Origin: Gammaproteobacteria bacterium
Lineage (GTDB): Bacteria > Pseudomonadota > Gammaproteobacteria > Steroidobacterales > Steroidobacteraceae
Reading direction: 5' to 3'
DNA: 64,000 bases
NCBI GenBank assembly: GCA_025355645.1
Contig: JANXZG010000076.1
Span: 1 to 64,000, forward strand
Positions 26,967 through 35,867 of the stretch are shown one piece after another. Numbering within the stretch: the stretch's first letter is position 1; every line of letters starts with the position of its first letter. The position numbers and the translations under genes were made by a program. The notes under the pieces were generated by a model. It had not been told where the DNA came from. It did no database searches and was given only the letters and a program-made list of their open reading frames with translations.

Positions 26967-28292
26967 CTAGATTCCGTAGGCGAGGCGTAGCAGCGCGAGC
27001 GGATGCGTCGGTGCTTGCGTGCCGGCCATGCCGTTTTCGATCTGGTGGCCCGCCATCGGGCAATCGCTTGAAAAATAGGCCGGTGCCATCTTCTCTACGC
27101 GTTGCATGACCGGTCTGCCAATTTTCATGGAAACCGCGTGGAATTCCTTTTTTACCGCGTAGGTGCCGTTGTGCCCCGAACAGCGTTCGATCAGGTCAAT
27201 GGTGGTCCCGGGTATCAGCTTCAGCATATCGCGGGTCTTGAGCCCAATGTTCTGCACCCGCAGGTGACAGGGCGCGTGGTAGGAGACTTTGCCGAGCTCG
27301 TGTTTGAAGTCCGTGCGCAGCCTGCCGGCCTTGTGCCGCAGCATCAGGTATTCGAACGGGTCGAATATATGGTCCCTGACCTTGAGTACCAGCGGATCGT
27401 CCGGAAAAAGCAGTGGCAGCTCCTGCTTGAACATCAGCACGCAGGAGGGAATTGCGGCGACGAAATCGTAGCCTGCATCAATTTTCGCGATCATCTCGGG
27501 CACATTGATGCCCTTAAGCCGCTCGATTGCTTTCAAGTCTCCAAGTTCGAGTTTGGGCATGCCACAGCATTTCTCCTTCCTCGTCAGCGTGACTTCAATG
27601 CCGTTGTGTTCGAGCACCGCCACGAGGTCAGCATCAATGTCCGGCTCGTTGCGGTTGCAGTAACAGGTTGCAAAGATGGCAACTTTGCCGCGCGTCTCGT
27701 TGGTCGGTATGGCTTCAAGCACGGGTTTATCGCGGCGCCTCTCGCGGCGGCGAAAGGTGTCGCTGTGATATTCGGGTACCGGCGCATCCCGGTGCACGCC
27801 GAGGGTCTTCTCCAAGAGCGCGCGCCCGGAGCCGGAACGATTGGCGGCATTGACGATTTCTGCCATGACGGGGATGCCGGCGATAGAGCCCACGAGGTCG
27901 GTCGCGGATAATACCCGATCACGCAGGGAAGTATCTCCGCGTTCGAATTTCACCGCCTTGGCACGCAGCATCAGGTGGGGGAAGTCGACGTTCCACGGAT
28001 GCGGAGGCACATACGGGCACTTCGTCATGTAGCACATGTCGCACAAGTAGCAGTTGTCGACAACCTCCCAGTAGACCGATTTCGCAACGCCGTCCACTTC
28101 CCCGGTGGACGAGGCGTCGACCGCGGCGAACAGGGTCGGAAACGAGTTGCACAGGTTGAAGCAGCGCCGGCAGCCATGACAGATATCGAAGACCCGTTCG
28201 AGTTCCTTGAACAGGGACGGCTCGTCATAGAAATCCGGCCCCTTCCACTCTACCGGATGGCGAGTTGGGGCTTGCAGGCTGCCTTCAGTCAT
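26967..28292 (-). CDS. GlpC/HdrD-like iron-sulfur oxidoreductase subunit
   Basis: A 441-residue protein with two ferredoxin-type [4Fe-4S] motifs near the N-terminus (CHGCRRCFNLCNSFP and CYLCDMCYMTKCPYVPP). These are followed by two CCG-type cysteine-rich domains of the heterodisulfide reductase family (KCCGMPKLELGD, and CHLRVQNIGLK with RCSGHNGTYAVKKE). There is no flavin or transmembrane domain, so it should pass electrons between soluble partners. Lying between rubrerythrin and DUF3501, it is a good candidate electron donor to rubrerythrin. This is inferred from the recurrent gene order, not shown. Confidence 0.9.
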   Translation of the reverse strand: MTEGSLQAPTRHPVEWKGPDFYDEPSLFKELERVFDICHGCRRCFNLCNSFPTLFAAVDASSTGEVDGVAKSVYWEVVDNCYLCDMCYMTKCPYVPPHPWNVDFPHLMLRAKAVKFERGDTSLRDRVLSATDLVGSIAGIPVMAEIVNAANRSGSGRALLEKTLGVHRDAPVPEYHSDTFRRRERRRDKPVLEAIPTNETRGKVAIFATCYCNRNEPDIDADLVAVLEHNGIEVTLTRKEKCCGMPKLELGDLKAIERLKGINVPEMIAKIDAGYDFVAAIPSCVLMFKQELPLLFPDDPLVLKVRDHIFDPFEYLMLRHKAGRLRTDFKHELGKVSYHAPCHLRVQNIGLKTRDMLKLIPGTTIDLIERCSGHNGTYAVKKEFHAVSMKIGRPVMQRVEKMAPAYFSSDCPMAGHQIENGMAGTQAPTHPLALLRLAYGI

Positions 28293-28357
28293 GGTTTCGC
28301 CTTGCCGGCCGGGGCGTTATGCGCGCCCAGGCCAGCGAATATCTTGCGGGAATGGCT

Positions 28358-28771
28358 TTACAGGCTATCCAACGCCTTCGTGAAACGGTTCGCATGTGAG
28401 CGCTCGGCCTTCGCCAGCGTCTCGAACCAGTCGGCAATTTCCGCGAAGCCCTCGTCGCGGGCCGACTTCGCCATGCCCGGATACATGTCCGTATATTCGT
28501 GGGTCTCACCTGCGATCGCCGCCTTCAGGTTGTCACTGGTCGGTCCGATAGGCAAGCCAGTCGCCGGGTCCCCGACCGCCTCGAGATATTCAAGGTGGCC
28601 GTGTGCGTGGCCAGTCTCGCCCTCAGCGGTCGAGCGGAAAACGGTGGACACGTCGTTATAACCCTCGACGTCGGCCTTGGCCGCGAAGTAGAGGTATCGA
28701 CGGTTCGCCTGGGATTCGCCCGCAAACGCGTCCTTCAGATTCTTTTCAGTCTTGCTGCCCTTCAGATCCAT
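28358..28771 (-). CDS. Rubrerythrin (erythrin domain only)
   Basis: A diiron four-helix-bundle protein of 137 residues. Iron-binding glutamates are visible in KDAFAGESQANRRYLYFA, in RSTAEGETGHAHGHLEYL and again in AIAGETHEYTDMYPGMAKSARDEGFAEIADWFETL. It lacks the C-terminal rubredoxin domain of classical rubrerythrin, so an outside electron donor is needed, plausibly the Fe-S protein encoded downstream. Likely peroxide reduction in the cytoplasm. It is the first gene of the trio, with a 65-base gap to the Fe-S gene. Confidence 0.93.
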   Translation of the reverse strand: MDLKGSKTEKNLKDAFAGESQANRRYLYFAAKADVEGYNDVSTVFRSTAEGETGHAHGHLEYLEAVGDPATGLPIGPTSDNLKAAIAGETHEYTDMYPGMAKSARDEGFAEIADWFETLAKAERSHANRFTKALDSL

Positions 28772-29148
28772 GGTGCTCTCCTGTAATAAATCTTGCCTTA
28801 GCGGTTTATCCGCACCGGCACGGCAAGACTACGCCGATTGCAGCTAGGCAGTAGTCGGTTTTTCCTATGACGGCGATTGAGGCGCTCTATCGGGACCTTG
28901 GACAGTCCTAATTTTTGTATCGCCGCGGCGGTGCACAGTAAGGGACCGAAAGCGTCTCAACGAGGAGCGCCAGCAGGCCGCGAACCGCATCCAGTCGCTT
29001 GCGGGCGACCTCGTACAGGACATTCAAAGAGTTGTATTTGGTGCCAATCGTACGCAGTCAGCGCCCAATTCTGTTTTACGGTGGTGCGGGTATTGAGGTG
29101 CGGGGCCCACGAGAACGCCAGCAGCTTACGGGCCGATCCTTGCGCTGA
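28772..29148. other. Intergenic region, no convincing gene
   Basis: A gap of about 375 bases between the rubrerythrin start and the end of the downstream flavoprotein. It must hold the rubrerythrin promoter on the minus strand. On the plus strand, roughly 28947-29096, one frame reads a short charged helix-like peptide (RKRLNEERQQAANRIQSLAG) ending at a TGA, without a plausible start. It may be a remnant of a lost gene. I see no RNA gene or hairpin-plus-T terminator. Confidence 0.4.
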
Positions 29149-31608
29149 TCAGGCGCGGATGCGGGCATTCTTGGGATCGTAGAATGCTTCCAGCTGAACA
29201 TCGATCGGGTGAGTCGCCCACGCGACTTCCACGCTCCACCGCCCGGTCTGCAGCCACTCGCGGGTCACGCCCTGATCGCAGTGCACATAGCCCATGCCAA
29301 GTGAGCGTCCGACACGATGTCCCCACGCACCTGATTTGATTGAGCCGACCAGTACGCCGCCCCGCAGCAGCGGTTCTTCATGAAACAGCAGCGGCGCGGT
29401 GCCCGATGCATCCAGCAGCGCGACCTGCACCAGGCGCTTTGGCAAGACGCCCGCCGCTTTTTGCTTCAGCAAAGCCGCGCGCCCGATGAATCCGCCGGGT
29501 TTGTCCCAGGCGATCGTGAACGCGAGTCCACTCTCGAGCGGCGTATCCGCATCGCCTATGTCATGTCCCCAACTGCGATAGCCTTTCTCGACCCGGCATG
29601 CGCCCAGGGCATAGTAGCCGGCGTGCGCAAGTCCGAAGGCCGCCCCGGCTTCAACCAGCCGCTCGTATACCTCGAGCAGGTGCTCAGTCGGCAAGTACAG
29701 CTCGTAGCCGAGCTCGCCCACGTACGTGATCCGGCTCGCCCGAACGCGCGCGTAGCCGAAGTCGATTTCCCGGGAGTGCGCAAAGGGTAGCGTGTCGCCC
29801 GACAGATCGGCGCCGGAGATCTTCTCGAGCAGCGCACGGCTGTCAGGGCCCATAATGCTGAGCATCGCGATCCCGGAGGTGACATCTGTGAAAGTACAGC
29901 GGTCAGCCTCGCCTAGATGCCGGCGCAGCCACGCGAGGTCACGCACTTGCGCCACCGCCGCGGTGACGACAAGGTACTCATGTGCCGCGATGCGCGTGAC
30001 CGTGAGGTCCGCCTCGATGCCGCCATGATCGTTGAGCCACTGCGTATAGACGATGCGACCCGGCGCGACATCCATGTTCGCTGTAGACAGCCGGTTCAGC
30101 ACGCGGCAGGCATCGGCTCCCTGCACCAGGTATTTGGAAAAGCTCGATTGGTCGTAAAGCGCCACGCGATCGCGGGTGGCGAGGCACTCCCTGGCACAGG
30201 CCTGATGCCAGTGCTGGCGACCGTAGCTGTAACGGTGCTCCGCTACTTCGCCGTCCACCGCATACCACATTGGCCGCTCCCAGCCGGCGGTCTCGCCCAT
30301 GCAGGCGCCGGCGGCAATCAGGCGATCGTGCAGCGCCGTGCGACGCACGCCGCGAGCGGTGGTGCAATGGTAGTAGGGCCAATGCATGGCGTACAAAAGG
30401 CCCAACGTCTCGACCGTGCGGTCGCGCAGGTAATGCCTATTGGCCTGGAACCGCAGCGCGCGACGGATATCGACGCCGTCAAGGTCGGGCGGTGGGCGCC
30501 GGTCGCGGATCCATTCGGCCATGACCTTGCCCACGCCGCCGCTTGCGGCGATACCGACGGAATTGAAGCCGGTCGCGACAAACAGGTCACGAACCTCGGG
30601 CGTCTCGCCAATGTAATAGCGATCATCGGGGGTGAAACTTTCCGGGCCGTTGAAAAAGAGCTGAATTCCCGCCGTAGCGAGCACGGGCAGGCGCCGCACT
30701 GCGGCGTTCAGGATTGGTTCGAAATGCTCGTAGTCTTCCGGCAATGTGTCGAAGCAAAAATCTTCCGGTATGCCGTCCATGCCCCAGGGCTTTGCGACCG
30801 GCTCGAAGCAGCCCATCAGGATCTTGCCGGCGTCCTCTTTATAGTAGGCACACTCGTCCGGCACGCGTAGCACCGGCAACCCGGTCGGCAGCCCTTCGAT
30901 CGGTTCGGTAACGATGTAGAAGTGCTCCGCCGCGTGCAGCGGTACCGTCACGCCGACCGCAGCCGCAAGGTCCCTCGACCACATTCCGCCGCATATCACG
31001 ACAATATCCGCGCTGATGATGCCGGCTTCCGTCTCAGCTCCCGAGGCCCGTCCGCCTTCTACCCGGATGCGGTCAACCCGGGCGTTCTCGACAATACGGG
31101 CACCGCGCATCTTTGCGCCTTGCGCGAGCGCGCGGGTCGTATCGACGGGGTTTGTCTGGCCATCCTTCGGCAGGAATATGCCGCCCTTGAGATCGTGCAC
31201 GCTGAGCATCGGCCAGCGCTCCTTGATCTCCCCAGGCGAGAGCACCGCAACTTCCAATCCGAAGTTCTTGCCCATCGATGCTCCGCGCCTCAGTTCCTCC
31301 AGGCGAGCCTCATTGGTCGCCACGCTGACGGCGCCATGCTGGCGAAAACCTGTGGCCTGGCCGGTCTCCGCTTCGAGGCTCGCATACAGGCCGGATGTGT
31401 ACTTTGCCAACTCGGTCAGCGTTCGCGTCGCGCGCAACTGCCCGACCAGCCCCGCCGCATGCCAGGTGGTACCGCAAGTGAGCTGCTTGCGCTCGAGCAG
31501 CACGACGTCGGTGATGCCGAGCTTCGTTAAGTGGTAAGCGATCGAACAACCGGCGATGCCACCGCCGATGATCAGCACATTGGTATGGGCAGGGATTTTT
31601 GCCGCCAT
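29149..31608 (-). CDS. Dimethylglycine/sarcosine dehydrogenase-like flavoprotein with GcvT domain (paralogue 1)
   Basis: An 819-residue two-domain enzyme. The N-terminal FAD domain starts VLIIGGGIAGCSIAYHLTKLG, and H50 in GTTWHAAGLVGQLR aligns with the histidine that binds FAD covalently in dimethylglycine dehydrogenase. The FAD domain closes with VATGFNSVGIAASGGVGK. The C-terminal half is a GcvT/aminomethyltransferase-like folate domain (YDQSSFSKYLVQGADA, GELGYELYLPTEHLLEVYERL, LGACRVEKGYRSWGHDI). It would demethylate an N-methylated amino acid and pass the one-carbon unit to tetrahydrofolate. It follows its paralogue by eight bases. Substrate not determined; no electron-transfer flavoprotein genes nearby. 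Confidence 0.9.
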   Translation of the reverse strand: MAAKIPAHTNVLIIGGGIAGCSIAYHLTKLGITDVVLLERKQLTCGTTWHAAGLVGQLRATRTLTELAKYTSGLYASLEAETGQATGFRQHGAVSVATNEARLEELRRGASMGKNFGLEVAVLSPGEIKERWPMLSVHDLKGGIFLPKDGQTNPVDTTRALAQGAKMRGARIVENARVDRIRVEGGRASGAETEAGIISADIVVICGGMWSRDLAAAVGVTVPLHAAEHFYIVTEPIEGLPTGLPVLRVPDECAYYKEDAGKILMGCFEPVAKPWGMDGIPEDFCFDTLPEDYEHFEPILNAAVRRLPVLATAGIQLFFNGPESFTPDDRYYIGETPEVRDLFVATGFNSVGIAASGGVGKVMAEWIRDRRPPPDLDGVDIRRALRFQANRHYLRDRTVETLGLLYAMHWPYYHCTTARGVRRTALHDRLIAAGACMGETAGWERPMWYAVDGEVAEHRYSYGRQHWHQACARECLATRDRVALYDQSSFSKYLVQGADACRVLNRLSTANMDVAPGRIVYTQWLNDHGGIEADLTVTRIAAHEYLVVTAAVAQVRDLAWLRRHLGEADRCTFTDVTSGIAMLSIMGPDSRALLEKISGADLSGDTLPFAHSREIDFGYARVRASRITYVGELGYELYLPTEHLLEVYERLVEAGAAFGLAHAGYYALGACRVEKGYRSWGHDIGDADTPLESGLAFTIAWDKPGGFIGRAALLKQKAAGVLPKRLVQVALLDASGTAPLLFHEEPLLRGGVLVGSIKSGAWGHRVGRSLGMGYVHCDQGVTREWLQTGRWSVEVAWATHPIDVQLEAFYDPKNARIRA

Positions 31609-31616
31609 AGTATTCT

Positions 31617-34049
31617 TTACGCGCGCAGCCGCAGGTTGTCCGGATCGTACAGCGGTTCGGTGCCGACCACCGCGCGCCGGCGCTCCCCCAGTATCTCAAT
31701 GGAAAGCTCCGTGCCTGCACCCGCAAGATCGCTGCGCACATAGGCAAGGGCGATGCTCTTGCCAATCCGGTAGCCAAAGCCGCCGGAAGTGACCAGGCCG
31801 ACGACTTCATCGCCTTGGAAAACGATCGAGACCGCAGCGGCGTCCGCGTCCATCGCATCGACGATCAGCGGCACGAAGCGCTCCTTAGGACCGGCCGCAG
31901 CCTCGCGTTGCAAGGCTGCCTGCCCGATGAAGCCGCCTGGCTTGTCGAGCACGACAAAACGGTCGAGCGAGGCGGCGAACGGCGTGTAGTCACGCGTCAG
32001 GTCACTCTTCCAGCCACGATAGCCCTTCTCCAGGCGCAGGCTGTCCATCGCGTACAAGCCGAAATCAGCGATCCCCTGCGCAACGCCCGCAGCCCAGATG
32101 CTGTCGTAGACCTGGGCGAGCTGCCCCGTCGGTACGTGCAGTTCCCAGCCAAGCTCCCCGACATAGTTCACGCGCATTGCGATCACCGCTACGCCGGCGA
32201 CCTCGATGCTGCGTATGCCAAGCCAAGGAAACGATTCGTTATCGAGCTTCGCGCGGGTCAGCGGCGCGAGCAGCGCTCGCGAGCGCGGCCCGACGATGAT
32301 CAGCGTGCCGAATTCGGTCGACCGGTTTGCTATGTGTACGGCGTTCGGATCGGAGGGCAGGTGGTCACGCAGCCAGTCCCCGTCATGCAGCTCTCCAGCT
32401 GCCGTGGTCAGCAGCCAGTAGCGTCCGGGCGAGACGTGGCTGATGGTCATCTCAGCGACGATGCCGCCATTCTCGGCACAGAAATAATTCAACGCTGTGC
32501 GGCCTTCCTTCTTCGGCACGCGGCCCGCGACCATGTAATCGAGCCAGGCCGCGGCGCCGGCGCCCGTGACCTCGAATTTGGTGAAGCCGGGCAGGTCCAG
32601 CACCGCCACCCGGTTCTGGACGGCGTCGCATTCGCGGCGCACGGCCGCGTGCCAATGCGGCCTGCGGAAGGACCAATCGGGTCCGACCTTCGGATCCGTG
32701 ACTTGCGGAAAATAAACGGCCCGTTCCCAGCCCCCGCGCGCGCCGAAGACCGCGCCCTTGGCAGCCAGCCGGGGGTAGGCGCCTGAGCAGCGCAGCGGCC
32801 TGCCCGCCGTACGCTCTTCCTGAGGAAAACCGATACCGTATTCGTTCTCGTAGGTCTCGATTGCCTTCGCGATGGCGAATTCCTTGCCCGCGTAGTCCCC
32901 GTAGCGGCGTCCATCAAAGGCCCACATGTCCCATTCAGGCGCGCCGTGCACGAGCCATTCGGCCATGCATTTGCCGGCGCCGCCGGCCTGCACGATCCCG
33001 AATGTGAATGCGCAGCAGTGAAAGAAATTGCGATGGCCTCGAGCGGGCGAGATCAGCGGATTGCCATCGGGCGCGTAGGGAATCGGGCCGTTGATGATCG
33101 ACTTGATGCCAACGCTACCGAGCAGTGGGGTGCGCTCGCAGGCTGCGGCGATGTAGTTCTCGATGCGGCCGAGGTCGTCAGGAAACAACTCGTTCGCAAA
33201 ATGATCGGGAATGCCGTCCAGCCAGTGCGCACGCGCAGTATTCTCGTAGGGGCCCAGCAGCAGGGCATAGCGCTCCTGGCGCAGGTAATAACTGACATCA
33301 GGATCGCGGATGATGGGCACACGATTCTCGCCACGCTCGCGCAACGCATCGATTTCTTCCGTAATCAGGAACTGGTGCGAAAGCGTGACGATCGGCAGGT
33401 ACTCGCCGATCAACGCTGCAATCTCGCCGCCGCGATAGCCCCCGGCATTGACCACATATTCGGCGCTGATCGCCCCCTTGTCGGTCTCGATGCGCCATTC
33501 GCCCGTCGGCTGCTTCCTGATACCCGTGACGCGCGTCTTGCGATTGACCTCGGCGCCAAGATCGCGCGCGCCTTTGGCCATGGCCTGCGTCATCTGCGCC
33601 GGATCGATGTCCCCATCAAAGGGGTCCCACAAGCCTGCGCGAATGTCATCGAGTTCAAGGAACGGGTGGCGAGCGTGGATATCGGCCGGCGACATCATCT
33701 CGAAATCAATTCCCTGGGCACGGGCCTGGGAAGTGACGTGCCGGAATTCATCGACTCGTTCCGGCGTGTGCGCGAGGCGGATACTTCCGGTCGGATGCCG
33801 GTTGATCTCGTAGCCTGCATCCTGCGCAAGGGTTGAATACAACGCAGTTGAGTAGCGGTGCAGCTTCAGCAAGTTCCAGGAGGTAGAGAAGTTGGGACAA
33901 TTCCCAGCGGCGTGCCAGGTCGACCCGGAAGTCAGTTCGTCCCGTTCCAGCAACACCACGTCAGTCCAGCCGAGCTTAGCCAGGTGATACAGCGTGCTGC
34001 AGCCAACCGCTCCGCCGCCGATGACCACGACCCTCGCATGCGTCTTCAT
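31617..34049 (-). CDS. Dimethylglycine/sarcosine dehydrogenase-like flavoprotein with GcvT domain (paralogue 2)
   Basis: An 810-residue paralogue of the next gene. FAD fold VVVIGGGAVGCSTLYHLAKLG; covalent-FAD histidine candidate H46 in GSTWHAAGNCPNF; FAD-domain end FGIVQAGGAGKCMAEWL; GcvT half with LDLPGFTKFEVTGAGAAAWL, YVGELGWELHVPTGQLAQVYD and YAMDSLRLEKGYRGWKSDL. The two copies differ clearly around the active site (TWHAAGN versus TWHAAGL), so they may demethylate different substrates or act in sequence. AAGGAG supports the start. Transcribed first in the two-gene operon, divergent from the MttB-like gene. Confidence 0.9.
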   Translation of the reverse strand: MKTHARVVVIGGGAVGCSTLYHLAKLGWTDVVLLERDELTSGSTWHAAGNCPNFSTSWNLLKLHRYSTALYSTLAQDAGYEINRHPTGSIRLAHTPERVDEFRHVTSQARAQGIDFEMMSPADIHARHPFLELDDIRAGLWDPFDGDIDPAQMTQAMAKGARDLGAEVNRKTRVTGIRKQPTGEWRIETDKGAISAEYVVNAGGYRGGEIAALIGEYLPIVTLSHQFLITEEIDALRERGENRVPIIRDPDVSYYLRQERYALLLGPYENTARAHWLDGIPDHFANELFPDDLGRIENYIAAACERTPLLGSVGIKSIINGPIPYAPDGNPLISPARGHRNFFHCCAFTFGIVQAGGAGKCMAEWLVHGAPEWDMWAFDGRRYGDYAGKEFAIAKAIETYENEYGIGFPQEERTAGRPLRCSGAYPRLAAKGAVFGARGGWERAVYFPQVTDPKVGPDWSFRRPHWHAAVRRECDAVQNRVAVLDLPGFTKFEVTGAGAAAWLDYMVAGRVPKKEGRTALNYFCAENGGIVAEMTISHVSPGRYWLLTTAAGELHDGDWLRDHLPSDPNAVHIANRSTEFGTLIIVGPRSRALLAPLTRAKLDNESFPWLGIRSIEVAGVAVIAMRVNYVGELGWELHVPTGQLAQVYDSIWAAGVAQGIADFGLYAMDSLRLEKGYRGWKSDLTRDYTPFAASLDRFVVLDKPGGFIGQAALQREAAAGPKERFVPLIVDAMDADAAAVSIVFQGDEVVGLVTSGGFGYRIGKSIALAYVRSDLAGAGTELSIEILGERRRAVVGTEPLYDPDNLRLRA

Positions 34050-34167
34050 TCACTAAAACTCCTTACCCGATGCCACATTGTGGCGAAGCGCGCACCGCAG
34101 GTCGAGTCTTTCGCTGCGCCCGGCCAATTTGCGTTATCCTTAATGGTCTGCTTCAGGAGCTTGGTGT

Positions 34168-35739
34168 ATGGAAGAAGTCGAAGCGAAAGTTGGCCGCCGC
34201 ACCAGTGCTCGCGAGACGCGACGCGCGGCGCGCTCGTCGCCCCTGCCCGACAATATCCGACCCGTTCGTCCCGGCATGACCGGCGGCAATTACAAACCGC
34301 TGGCCGCCGCCGATGTGCTGCGGATCCACCACGCCGCACTGGACGTACTTGAGAACATAGGCCTTGCCGATGCAACGCCGAGCGGCATCGACTACATGAC
34401 CCGGGCTGGCGCCGTACTGTCCCCCGAGGGGAGGCTGCTGTTCCCGCGCGCACTGATCGAAGATACAGTCGCGAATGCCCGGCGCCATTTCGTGTTGCAT
34501 GCCCAGGATCCCAAGCACGACATGGAACCCTGGGGATCACGGGTGTATTTCGGCACCGCGGGCGCCGCGGTGCACATCGTCGACGCGGAAGCCAAGACCT
34601 ACCGGGATTCCACCACAAAGGATCTGTACGATATCGCTCGCGTCGTCGACACCCTCGATCACCTGCATTTTTACCAGCGTTCCGTCGTCTGCCGCGACCT
34701 GGCGCTGCCCCTGGAGATGGACGTCAATACGGCATACGCCTGCGTGTCGGGCACGACCAAGCATGTCGGTACGAGCTGGGTACTGCCCGAGCACCTCGAA
34801 AAGAGTTTCGAGATGCTGCACCTGATCGCCGGAGGCGAGGAGAAATGGCGCGAGCGCCCGTTTGTCAGCCAGTCGAACTGCTTCGTTGTCCCGCCGCTTA
34901 AATTCGCATTCGACGCCTGCCTATGCCTCGAAGTCGCCGTGCGCGGCGGCATGCCCGTGCTGTTGCTCTCCGCCGGCCAGGCCGGGGCCACGGCGCCGGC
35001 GGCGCTTGCGACCGCGCTCGTTCAGGAGACCGCCGAATGCCTCGCAGGCCTTGTCTACGTCAATTCGATCAAGCGCGGCGCCCCGGCCATCTTCGGCACC
35101 TGGTGTTTTGTGTCGGACTTGCGCACTGGCTCCATGTCGGGCGGCAGCCCAGAACAAGCGCTGCTTTCTTCCGCGAGCGCCCAGATTGCGCAGTTCTACG
35201 ACCTGACTGGCGGGACCGCGTCAGGCATGAGCGATGCGAAATTGCCCGACATGCAAGCGGGATATGAAAAAGCCTACAACCATGCGCTAGTCGGCAACGC
35301 CGGGGCAAACCTGATCTATGAATCAGCGGGCATGCTCGCCAGCCTGCTCGGCTTCTCGATGGAAGGGCTGATCATCGACAATGACCTGATCGGAGCGGTT
35401 CTGCGCACCGTCAAGGGCATCGAGGTTACCGACGAGTCGCTGTCACTAGAGACGATACGCAAGACGTGCATGGAGGGGCCGGGCCATTACCTGGGTTCCG
35501 ACCAAACCTTGCAGCTTATGCAAAAGGAATATATCTACCCGTCGATCGGCGATCGCTCGAGTCCGAACGAATGGGTCGAGAAGGGCCGCCCGACCACAGT
35601 CCAACATGCGAGGCGCAAGCTCGACTCGATCCTGTCGAATCATTACCCGACGCATATTTCGGATGCGGTGGATGACGCGATCCGGGCGCGCCTGCCGATC
35701 CGCTTGCCGCGTGAGGCGATGCGCCCCCCTCAGAAGTGA
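34168..35739 (+). CDS. MttB-family (trimethylamine methyltransferase-like) protein, non-pyrrolysine
   Basis: A 523-residue TIM-barrel methyltransferase homologous to MttB. Recognisable stretches include YKPLAAADVLRIHHAALDVLENIG, GTAGAAVHIVDAE, MPVLLLSAGQAGATAPA and DAKLPDMQAGYEKAYNHALVGNAGANLIYESAG. The frame has no internal TAG, so it belongs to the non-pyrrolysine group, some of which demethylate glycine betaine or other quaternary amines. No corrinoid protein or activating enzyme gene is adjacent, so the methyl acceptor is unclear. A divergent spacer of 118 bases faces two dimethylglycine-dehydrogenase-like genes, supporting a shared role in N-methyl compound breakdown. Confidence 0.88.
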   Translation: MEEVEAKVGRRTSARETRRAARSSPLPDNIRPVRPGMTGGNYKPLAAADVLRIHHAALDVLENIGLADATPSGIDYMTRAGAVLSPEGRLLFPRALIEDTVANARRHFVLHAQDPKHDMEPWGSRVYFGTAGAAVHIVDAEAKTYRDSTTKDLYDIARVVDTLDHLHFYQRSVVCRDLALPLEMDVNTAYACVSGTTKHVGTSWVLPEHLEKSFEMLHLIAGGEEKWRERPFVSQSNCFVVPPLKFAFDACLCLEVAVRGGMPVLLLSAGQAGATAPAALATALVQETAECLAGLVYVNSIKRGAPAIFGTWCFVSDLRTGSMSGGSPEQALLSSASAQIAQFYDLTGGTASGMSDAKLPDMQAGYEKAYNHALVGNAGANLIYESAGMLASLLGFSMEGLIIDNDLIGAVLRTVKGIEVTDESLSLETIRKTCMEGPGHYLGSDQTLQLMQKEYIYPSIGDRSSPNEWVEKGRPTTVQHARRKLDSILSNHYPTHISDAVDDAIRARLPIRLPREAMRPPQK

Positions 35740-35759
35740 AAAAACGCAACTTGCCTGCG
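35739..35759 (-). terminator. Possible weak terminator of the kdp operon
   Basis: Read on the minus strand, CGCA and TGCG can pair around a short loop and are followed by six T residues. The stem is only four or five base pairs, so termination would be weak. It lies about 110 bases after the kdpE stop and abuts the convergent MttB-like gene. Confidence 0.3.
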
Positions 35760-35867
35760 ACTACCGCGCGCGGGCAGCATCCGATATGACGAAGCAGCGC
35801 AGCAGGCACGCATTCGCATGTTCTAGAGTCCGCAACCGCTCACGCCATGTTGCACCGGTGAAATTAT

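Noticed and set aside
28947-29096. Charged helical peptide in the 28.8-29.1 kb gap
   Set aside because: Open for about 50 codons but without a start codon, ribosome binding site or recognisable family; at most a gene remnant.
29917-30870. 317-residue plus-strand ORF
   Set aside because: Antisense shadow of the first DMGDH-like gene, whose motifs are complete in the other strand.
31815-32786. 323-residue plus-strand ORF
   Set aside because: Antisense shadow of the second DMGDH-like gene.
34168-35739. Possible pyrrolysine-encoding MttB
   Set aside because: The frame has no internal TAG, so it belongs to the non-pyrrolysine group.
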